From positions 62,001-126,000 of the forward strand of contig BQJR01000004.1 in assembly GCA_021604805.1 (NCBI GenBank): a stretch of DNA of 64,000 nt, read 5' to 3'. Source of the stretch: Planctomycetota bacterium. GTDB taxonomy: Bacteria > Planctomycetota > B15-G4. This document shows positions 9,689-16,483 of the stretch, one piece after another (within the stretch, counting starts at the first letter, position 1; every line of letters starts with the position of its first letter). The position numbers and the translations under genes are program-made. Below the pieces are notes generated by a model. That model was not told where the DNA came from and did not search any database. It saw nothing but the letters and a program-made list of their open reading frames with translations.

Positions 9689-12515
9689 CGGGGATCGTGA
9701 TGTTGAGTTCACGAACTTCACCAGCTTCGAGCGTGACGAGTTCGCGCGCGTAGAGCGGAAACGCCACGCGCGCTTCACCCGCTTCGTGAGCATTGACACT
9801 CCGGTCGGTCAGCGAGAGTTCCCAAGTGCCGGGAGCCAGGCCGTCGATGCGCAAGTTGCCCGAGTGCAGCCAGCCGTAGCGGTAGCGAGCGGCGCCGCCC
9901 AGATCGTGGAGCAAGACCAAGCCTTCGAAGGGCTGACCGGTGGGATACGCGACCCGCCCCTGCAAGACCGCGGCAGCAACGACATCGAGTTCGAGGTCAT
10001 CGCGCACGCTGTCGGTCTGCAAATCAAAGGGGCCCCACTCCCTTTGGACCATGCTCTCGTGCCGCGTATGAATCGTGTACCTACCGGCGCGAAGCTTCTC
10101 CCAGGCGAAACGTCCCTCCGCGTCGGGGCGCCCCCAAGCCACGTGATGCTCACCTTCGCGAAGGCTCAGCAGGGCGGTCGTGAAGTCAAAGCTAGGCAAA
10201 TCACAACGCAGCACACCAGCGAGTGCTGCACCACCGGAACGGAGTTCGATCAGCAGCTCCTGCGCCTCACCGACGCCCACGGAAACATCTCGTCGCTCAC
10301 TCACGAGACCCGCGTGGTTGATCTCGAGGACGTAGTCGCCGACATGCTCCAGCTCGATGAAGGCACGCCCAGAGGCATCGGCGTTGGTTTGCCCGTTCTC
10401 ATACAGAGAGTCGTCGTCTGACGGCCCGTGGTAGGTCAGCCAGGCTTCCGGGTCCGGCGCGCCATCCGCAAGGACCAACACTGAGAGAGTCGCGGCGACG
10501 TCACGTTTCAGTTCGAGTTCCACCGTTTCACCAGCCACGAGATCGAGAGTGTGCTCGCGCAGGCGTGCTGCACGAAGCGCCCAGCGTCCCGCGTGAAGTT
10601 GCCCAAGCTCGAAGCGCCCACCGACATCCGTGAGCCCATGCGCGGCGCCCTCCTCTGTTGCGACCAGCACCTCCACTGCGACAGCGGGACTCCCATCCGG
10701 CTCGAGCAACACACCGCTCACTTGCGCACCGCGAGTGAGCACGACTTCATGAACCTGATCCTCGGTGTCGAGGATCTCGATCACTTTCGAGTGACCGACG
10801 TGAGTAGTCGTGAACACGTTGACGCGCCACTTCCCAGCTGCGAGGCCCGAGAGCACGAGGCGTCCGTCGGCATCTGTGCGCCCCTCGGCTGCGACCCCCG
10901 TGCGGTACGCCAGCAAGGGCAGCGGCCAGTCGCCCTTCGCGGTCAGAGTCACTTGCGCGGCTGCGATCGCTTCGCCCAAGTCGTCACGGACGCGGAGTTC
11001 GAAGTTCCGTGCAGTCGACAACTCCACGACCACCTCGCGCTCTTCGCCCGGCTCGACTCCATCGACTTCGTGAAGAACAGACGCGTAGCCGCGCGACTCC
11101 AAGTAGAGCGTGGTCCCGAGCGGCCCGGCCTGCCGCACGACGCCCGATTCCACCGAAAGCTCAGAGGTGACTTCACGCCCCTGTTCCCAGCGCCCGGTCC
11201 GCCGTGTGGCCCGCAGAGTCTCGATCTCCAGCTCGTGACCGTCGTTCACATCGAGAGCTCTCACGACGAGGCGCGCCTCGTGGAGCAAGCTGACTTCGAC
11301 CGACGCCCCACTTGAATCCAGGCCTTCGATCATCGCGGGCTCGTAGCCCTCGGCGTTCACGACCAGCTGAACGAGGTGCTCGCCCACGGGCGCGAGCGCG
11401 AGGTCGAACTCTCCGCGCGAATCGGTTTCCGTGCTGCGGGCGGACCTGCGATCCGACGCGCTGAGCAAGTGCGCGAGGTCGGCATGCTCCTCGCCAGCAG
11501 CACGCTTCCAATCGCCGGAGCGCCAGCAAAGAACGACGCGCGCCTGCGCGATCGGCTTGCCGCCGACATCGCGCACCACGCCGGTGAAGCGTGGCGCGGG
11601 CACCAATGAAACACTGCCAAGGTCCACCGTCTCACCCGCAACAAGCTGTGTGCGCTCGAGCGTGGTTGGCAGAGCGTCGGGATGCTCGACGCGCACTTCC
11701 ATGGTGAGCGCCCAGAGGTCGTGCTGCTCCGCCACGCCGTCGGCCCCGGTGACGACGTTGAAGCTGGTGACTCCCGCGTCCCTGTCGTATCCCCGATCGA
11801 CAAGCTGGCGGGCTGCGCTCGAACTGCCCTGCCTCACGTACGCACCGTCCAACGGCCGACCGCTCGCATCCAACACGAGCAAGCGCACGCCCGCTGCGGG
11901 TTCAGAAAGCACGAGATCTCCGAGATCGTGATCGCCGCCCTCGAAGCCCGAGCACTCGAAGGGCAGCGAGACCAAGCCTTCGGCATGCACCCACACGACG
12001 GGATACGGCTTGCCCCACGGCGAGCGATTCCCGTCGAGTCGCGCCCACGGCCCCGAGAGCTCGAAGCGTCCCGCAGCGTCGGTGAGCGCTTGCGGGGGAT
12101 CGGCCGGAGTGTCGGATCCGCGATGGCGCGCGGGACGCGTGCTCGCGGCCGCAAGCCGAAAGGCATCTGCCGTGGGCGAGTCCTGATGCAATCGAACGGA
12201 AGCACCGACGAGTGGCATGCCTGAGCCGTCGAGCACGCGGCCACGCACACGCATGACTTCCACGTTGGCAGGCCAGCTCGCCACGTCAGACTCGCCCGAC
12301 ACGCTCGCCGCTGCTGTCGTGCTCGATCGCAGCGACTCGGGTTCCCGCGTCGGCACCGCGCCCACCTCGGCTCGCTGCGACAACACGTCACCCCGCAGCC
12401 CCAGGTGCTGCGCAGCGAGGCTGTCGCCAGCGCTCTCACCGTCTGTGGTCAACACCCACAGGATCGCGCCACACACCAGCAGCGCACCAACGATCGTGAG
12501 TCCCCAGCGCCCCAT
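9672..12515 (-). CDS. Membrane-anchored multi-domain carboxypeptidase-regulatory-like protein, paralogue 3
   Basis: The 947-residue protein starts at the ATG at 12515. The frame is open to 12569, but the 12515 start has a GGGAGG ribosome-binding site and restores the MGRWG start shared by the two paralogues. Residues 5-24 are a membrane segment (GLTIVGALLVCGAILWVLT). An acidic and Ser-rich linker follows, then multiple beta modules of the carboxypeptidase-regulatory-like type, ending TIPGAPPN. It is less GC-rich and more diverged than paralogues 1 and 2. It is divergent from the ECF sigma factor at 12669, with about 150 bases between the starts, so sigma-dependent expression of this family is a natural hypothesis. 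The function is unknown. Confidence 0.85.
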   Translation of the reverse strand: MGRWGLTIVGALLVCGAILWVLTTDGESAGDSLAAQHLGLRGDVLSQRAEVGAVPTREPESLRSSTTAAASVSGESDVASWPANVEVMRVRGRVLDGSGMPLVGASVRLHQDSPTADAFRLAAASTRPARHRGSDTPADPPQALTDAAGRFELSGPWARLDGNRSPWGKPYPVVWVHAEGLVSLPFECSGFEGGDHDLGDLVLSEPAAGVRLLVLDASGRPLDGAYVRQGSSSAARQLVDRGYDRDAGVTSFNVVTGADGVAEQHDLWALTMEVRVEHPDALPTTLERTQLVAGETVDLGSVSLVPAPRFTGVVRDVGGKPIAQARVVLCWRSGDWKRAAGEEHADLAHLLSASDRRSARSTETDSRGEFDLALAPVGEHLVQLVVNAEGYEPAMIEGLDSSGASVEVSLLHEARLVVRALDVNDGHELEIETLRATRRTGRWEQGREVTSELSVESGVVRQAGPLGTTLYLESRGYASVLHEVDGVEPGEEREVVVELSTARNFELRVRDDLGEAIAAAQVTLTAKGDWPLPLLAYRTGVAAEGRTDADGRLVLSGLAAGKWRVNVFTTTHVGHSKVIEILDTEDQVHEVVLTRGAQVSGVLLEPDGSPAVAVEVLVATEEGAAHGLTDVGGRFELGQLHAGRWALRAARLREHTLDLVAGETVELELKRDVAATLSVLVLADGAPDPEAWLTYHGPSDDDSLYENGQTNADASGRAFIELEHVGDYVLEINHAGLVSERRDVSVGVGEAQELLIELRSGGAALAGVLRCDLPSFDFTTALLSLREGEHHVAWGRPDAEGRFAWEKLRAGRYTIHTRHESMVQREWGPFDLQTDSVRDDLELDVVAAAVLQGRVAYPTGQPFEGLVLLHDLGGAARYRYGWLHSGNLRIDGLAPGTWELSLTDRSVNAHEAGEARVAFPLYARELVTLEAGEVRELNITIPGAPPN

Positions 12516-12547
12516 CACACCTCCCTCTTGCAGACGCCGCAGCGCGT

Positions 12548-12588
12548 GACGGCTGGGCGACTCTATCAAGCGGTTTGCGCGGGGTGAC
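12548..12588 (-). promoter_or_regulatory. Conserved upstream block of paralogue 3, likely promoter
   Basis: On the minus strand this reads GTCACC, then CAAACC, CTTGATA and CAGCCGTC, matching the block upstream of paralogue 2. TTGATA is a reasonable minus-10-like element at 48 bases from the start codon, which leaves room for a short leader. Whether it is read by the housekeeping sigma or by the adjacent ECF factor cannot be told from sequence. Confidence 0.5.
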
Positions 12589-12617
12589 GCGACGCCCGGT
12601 CATGCGTCTCCCGCGCC

Positions 12618-12643
12618 CGCGAAAAAATTCCGTGGGTTTCGCG
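12618..12643 (+). promoter_or_regulatory. Inverted repeat upstream of ECF sigma gene
   Basis: Seven-base arms CGCGAAA (12618-12624) and TTTCGCG (12637-12643) flank a 12-base loop, ending 25 bases before the sigma factor ATG. It could be an operator or a leader hairpin. The spacing is compatible with either. Confidence 0.35.
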
Positions 12644-12668
12644 CCCTTCGCGACAAGAGTGGGCAGCC

Positions 12669-13208
12669 ATGGATCTCGACGCGCTCATGCATCGCTTTCG
12701 CGGACCGCTCGTGGGGCTCATCGCCTCGTGGGGGAACGGGCCGCGCGACGCGATCGAGTTGGCGCAGGACACCTTCGCCGAGGCCTACCTCTCGCGGGAA
12801 CGTTTCCGCGGCAACTGGGAGCGCGACGGCGACGTCGGGCCGTGGCTCGTGGGCATCGCCAGCAACCTGAACCACGCGCAACGTCGGCGTCGACAGGGGC
12901 CCGCGAAACTGACGCGACTCGAGTCGCTCGACGCGCTGCCGCCGGAGTCGTTGAGCGTGACGAGCCTCGGCGAGCGCGACGACCTGCACGCGCTGCGCGA
13001 CGCGATGGCTTCGCTGCGCGGACCGTGGCACGCCGTGCTCACCATGCGCTACGTCGACGGCGCGAGCTTGGCCGACATCGGCGCGCTGCTCGGCCTCGGC
13101 ACGCGCGCCGTGGAAGGCCGGCTGCGCCGCGCGCGCCAAGAGCTGCAACGCCTGCTCGAACAACGCGGCGTCGGCCCTCGGCTTCCCGCGAAGGAGCCCC
13201 GCTCATGA
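12669..13208 (+). CDS. ECF-type RNA polymerase sigma factor
   Basis: This 179-residue protein has the two ECF sigma domains. Region 2 spans about residues 8-80, with ELAQDTFAEAYL and the GPWLVGIASNLNHAQRR segment. Region 4 spans about 118-165, with TMRYVDGASLADIGALLGL and VEGRLRRARQELQRLL as the helix-turn-helix. Its stop overlaps the start of the polytopic membrane protein at 13205 by ATGA, the usual arrangement of a sigma factor with its regulator. It is divergent from the three tandem beta-domain proteins, which are its most obvious candidate targets. Confidence 0.9.
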   Translation: MDLDALMHRFRGPLVGLIASWGNGPRDAIELAQDTFAEAYLSRERFRGNWERDGDVGPWLVGIASNLNHAQRRRRQGPAKLTRLESLDALPPESLSVTSLGERDDLHALRDAMASLRGPWHAVLTMRYVDGASLADIGALLGLGTRAVEGRLRRARQELQRLLEQRGVGPRLPAKEPRS

Positions 13209-15130
13209 GCACCAGGGATTTCAAGCCGGTCGATCCGATCGACGTCGAACGCGAGCTTCCCGAACTCGGCGCGCGACTCCGCGACGCGCTGCGCGAACTC
13301 GACACCGACAGCGACGACTTCACCGAAGGTGTGCGCACACGGATCGACGAGCTCGCCGCGCAACGACGCGCGCAACGCCACGAAGTTGCGACGCTCTCGA
13401 TGGGCTGGCGTCGCGCGGCTTCGTTGCTGCCACCGGTGTTGCTGCCGAAGGGCCTGGCCAAACTCGGCGTGACTTCCGGCGGCGCGCTGCTCGGCAAGAG
13501 CGGCAGCCTGGCCGGCAAGGGCGGCGTGCTCGGCGTGGCCGCGGTGCCCGCGATCACGCTCGCGATGCTCGTGATCGGCGCCTGGACCGCACTGCGCTCA
13601 CTGCTGCGGGAACCAGCGTCGCGCGAGCAACACGACGACCGCGAGTGGGCGCGCCAAGAAGTCGTCGCGTGGTGGCGACAGAACTTGATCGTGGCGCTGC
13701 TCGTGATCGCCGGCCTCCTCGTGCTCGCTTTCGTCGCCCCCGCCGACGCGCTCACGCTGCTGCTGGTCGTGTCGTTGCTCGCGCTGTGCGGCGTCTTCGC
13801 GCGCCTCGCAGCCTCGGGCGCCGCGAGTCGTCGCGAGGTGGGCCAGCGAGCCGGCGGCTTCCTGATGATGATGCTCCTGTGGGGCTACGGGATCCTCAGC
13901 CCGACGACTCTCGGTCGCGCTGACCTCGCCGGCACAACCTGGATCGTGCCCCTGCTCGGGCTCGGCGGCGCGGTCTGCCTCACGCTCGCGCGCGCCGAGA
14001 CGCGGCGCCGACTCTGGCTCGGCGTCGTAGGCACCGCTGCCTACGTGGCGCTGCTCAGTGCGCTCACGACCTGGAGCAGCGTAGGAATCGGCAAGCGCCC
14101 GCAAGGCCCCGACGACCTGCGCGCCTGGACGCAACGCCCGCTCACCGACGAGAACTTCGGCACGGTCTGGTCGCAACTCGCGCAGATCGTGAAACACTGG
14201 AACGCCGCGGGACTGGAACCGCTCGCCCTGACCGGCATCGCGCCGGTCGCACGCGCGCGGCTCGCGAACCGCGAACCCGGCGGCGAGCCGCCCGACGCCG
14301 CGTACTTCGCGCTCCCGATGCTGGAACTCGGCTTCGTCGACGACGCGCAAGCCGCCACGTGGCGCGACCTCGAACGCGAACGCGAAGTTCTCCAGAAGCG
14401 CGGCGGTTCTTGGAGTTGGCGCGACACGCTGAGCCTGCGTCTCGCCGCACACTTCGATGTCTACGACGAGCTCGACAAGGACGACGCCGCGGAGGCCGTC
14501 GTGCAGAGCCTTCCCGAGCCCGACGCGCACCAAGCGCTCGACGAGTTGCTCACCGCCGCCCGCACGCTCGAAGCGCTCGACCGCCCGCAACGCGTGGACG
14601 AGTTGCGCGAACGCGCGCTCACGACCCTCGCCGCGACCTGGACCTACTCCGCCGACGTCGACATGGGCTGCTTCAGCATGTCGCCCGCCGCCCTCGCGCG
14701 CATCGGGAGGGAACGCAGCGACCCACCGATCCTCACCTCAGTGTTCAACAGCGAGACCAGCGACGGCGTGCGTGCGATGGCGCGCTGGGGCGTGCCCGAC
14801 AACGTGGACCTGCTCGCGCTGGAGCGTTGGCTCAACGGCGAGACGCAGCAGTACCGTCGCGCCGAGATCAACCTTTGGAACCTGACTGCGATCGCGGCGC
14901 TCGCGGAGCTGCGCAGCCTCCCGGAGTGGCGCGTCGCTCAGGCAGCAGCCGAATCGGAAGCGTTGGTCCCGCCGCTCCTCGTGGAACTCTGGCGCTGGCG
15001 CGTGTTCGCGGCGGCCTTGCTGCTCGCCAGCTTCGCCGTGTTCACGACTTGGCGCGCACCCATCCGCGAACGCGATCCCGAAGAACACGACTGGTGGGCC
15101 GACGTGCGTTTCGGCAGCAAGCGCGACTAA
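13205..15130 (+). CDS. Polytopic membrane protein coupled to ECF sigma factor, possible anti-sigma
   Basis: The 641-residue protein starts at the ATG at 13205, inside the sigma factor stop (ATGA). The N-terminal 75 residues are acidic and soluble (PIDVERELPELGARLRDAL). About six hydrophobic segments follow, including ITLAMLVIGAW, LIVALLVIAGLLVLAFVA, a methionine-rich FLMMMLLWGYGIL and TAAYVALLSALTTW. A soluble region of about 300 residues comes next, then one more membrane segment near the C-terminus (FAAALLLASFAVFTTW). No zinc-finger anti-sigma motif is present. The position suggests control of the sigma factor, with the cytoplasmic N-terminus as the likely sigma-binding part. I do not recognise the family. 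The stop overlaps that of the convergent downstream gene (CTAA). Confidence 0.75.
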   Translation: MSTRDFKPVDPIDVERELPELGARLRDALRELDTDSDDFTEGVRTRIDELAAQRRAQRHEVATLSMGWRRAASLLPPVLLPKGLAKLGVTSGGALLGKSGSLAGKGGVLGVAAVPAITLAMLVIGAWTALRSLLREPASREQHDDREWARQEVVAWWRQNLIVALLVIAGLLVLAFVAPADALTLLLVVSLLALCGVFARLAASGAASRREVGQRAGGFLMMMLLWGYGILSPTTLGRADLAGTTWIVPLLGLGGAVCLTLARAETRRRLWLGVVGTAAYVALLSALTTWSSVGIGKRPQGPDDLRAWTQRPLTDENFGTVWSQLAQIVKHWNAAGLEPLALTGIAPVARARLANREPGGEPPDAAYFALPMLELGFVDDAQAATWRDLEREREVLQKRGGSWSWRDTLSLRLAAHFDVYDELDKDDAAEAVVQSLPEPDAHQALDELLTAARTLEALDRPQRVDELRERALTTLAATWTYSADVDMGCFSMSPAALARIGRERSDPPILTSVFNSETSDGVRAMARWGVPDNVDLLALERWLNGETQQYRRAEINLWNLTAIAALAELRSLPEWRVAQAAAESEALVPPLLVELWRWRVFAAALLLASFAVFTTWRAPIRERDPEEHDWWADVRFGSKRD

Positions 15131-16281
15131 CCCACCGTCTCCGCGTAGCGGTACTCCACACCGCGCGACGACAACTCGCTCAGCACATGCTCGAGCACGC
15201 CCGGCACCGGGCCGAGATCCTCGGGCGGATGCACGCCCGCTTCGGTGTAGCGATCTTCCGCGAGCATGCGCGCGACGATCGCGCACGGGAGTCCCGTGGT
15301 GCGGCTCATGCTCGTGGCCTTCTCGCCGGGGTGGTAGTGGTCGAGCAAGTCCCAGCGGTGCTCCACGCGCAGGCCGCGCTTCTTACCGCGCACCAGGATG
15401 CGCATCACGGTGAGGTCGGCTTCGCCCTCTTCGTAAGTCCACTGCGGGAAGAGCAACTTGCTGGTGAGTGAGAGCGGCACGACCATCTGGCCGTCGACCT
15501 CGATGGCTTGCTTGCTGAACAATCCCAGGTGCCGCAGCACACGCATGAGTTCGATGTGGCCCGAGTAGCGCAGCGTGCGCTCTTTCATCATCGGCACCGA
15601 GAGCGTGTCGGCGAGTGAGCGCAGGCCGTCGGTGTGGAAGGCTTCGAGCGTGCCGACGCCTTCGAAGTGCATCAGCTCGGGTTCGCTGAGCGCTTCTTTG
15701 ATCACGACTTCGCCGCGCTCCACGATGCGGCTCGGACGCGTGTATTCCTCGAGCACGTCGGCGGGCGCGAAGCCGGCCTTGTAGTCCCAGGGCCAGGTGC
15801 GCTCGACGGGCAAGCCGCCCACATAGATCTCGAGTTCTTCGGCTTCGTCGAGCAGCGACACGCCGTAGCCGCAGAGCAAGTTGCTCATGCCGGGCGCCAC
15901 GCCGCAGTCGACCACGCACACCGCGCCGGTTTGCTTGGCGCGCTCGTTCACGGGCAGCATGTCCTCGGCCATGAACGAGATGTCGGCGTACTTCTTGCCG
16001 AGGTCGGCCATCACGTTGAGCGCTTGGAAACCGAGGTGCGACGCCAGCGCGCCGACCACGACATCGGCCGAGCCGGCGAGACGTTCGAGTTCACCGCGCT
16101 GCGAGAGATCGGCGACGACGGTCTCGATGCGTGCACCCGCAGCCGCAGCGCGCGCGCTGGCCGCCGCGAGATTCACGTCACTACGATCCGCGACGAGCAC
16201 GCTGTAGCCGCTCTGCTTCGCGAGGTCGGTGGCGATCACCGAACCGACCATGCCTGCGCCCAACACCACGACCTGCGTCAT
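15127..16281 (-). CDS. Saccharopine dehydrogenase-like oxidoreductase
   Basis: This 384-residue protein begins MTQVVVLGAGMVGSVIATDL, with a Rossmann nucleotide-binding G-x-G-x-x-G at residues 8-13. VVADLSQRGELERL and a conserved CGVAPGMSNLL segment follow, as in saccharopine dehydrogenase and lysine-ketoglutarate reductase family proteins. The length fits the single-domain family members. The likely role is a NAD(P)-dependent dehydrogenase of amino-acid (lysine-type) metabolism, but the substrate cannot be fixed. The start has AGAGGAG eight bases upstream. Its stop overlaps that of the convergent gene at 15130. Confidence 0.85.
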   Translation of the reverse strand: MTQVVVLGAGMVGSVIATDLAKQSGYSVLVADRSDVNLAAASARAAAAGARIETVVADLSQRGELERLAGSADVVVGALASHLGFQALNVMADLGKKYADISFMAEDMLPVNERAKQTGAVCVVDCGVAPGMSNLLCGYGVSLLDEAEELEIYVGGLPVERTWPWDYKAGFAPADVLEEYTRPSRIVERGEVVIKEALSEPELMHFEGVGTLEAFHTDGLRSLADTLSVPMMKERTLRYSGHIELMRVLRHLGLFSKQAIEVDGQMVVPLSLTSKLLFPQWTYEEGEADLTVMRILVRGKKRGLRVEHRWDLLDHYHPGEKATSMSRTTGLPCAIVARMLAEDRYTEAGVHPPEDLGPVPGVLEHVLSELSSRGVEYRYAETVG

Positions 16282-16349
16282 CGCTCACGCTCCTCTGCGC
16301 TGAAGATTCGAGCCGCGCACTTTAGCAGGCGCGGGCGCGTGGCGTCGCG

Positions 16350-16438
16350 CGACTCGGGACCACGCTCCGCGAGTCGGCGCGTTGCAAGCGGGCGCGCGGC
16401 GTCTCGCGGTTCGACGCAGCGCGCGGCGGACCGCCGCG
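16350..16438 (-). terminator. Two GC-rich inverted repeats after the kinase gene
   Basis: A near-perfect palindrome (CGCGGCGG-A-CCGCCGCG) lies at 16422-16438, about 46 bases past the kinase stop. A second stem, CGACTCG with CGAGTCG, lies at 16350-16376. Neither has a clear U-tract, so termination is a guess based on position. Confidence 0.3.
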
Positions 16439-16483
16439 ATGTCAGGGAGACCCGCGAGCGCCATGCGACACGCGCGGCGCGGC

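Noticed and set aside
7825..9753. A 642-residue plus-strand open frame antisense to paralogue 2.
   Set aside because: It is a shadow of the homologous minus-strand gene, with no recognisable domain or ribosome-binding site.
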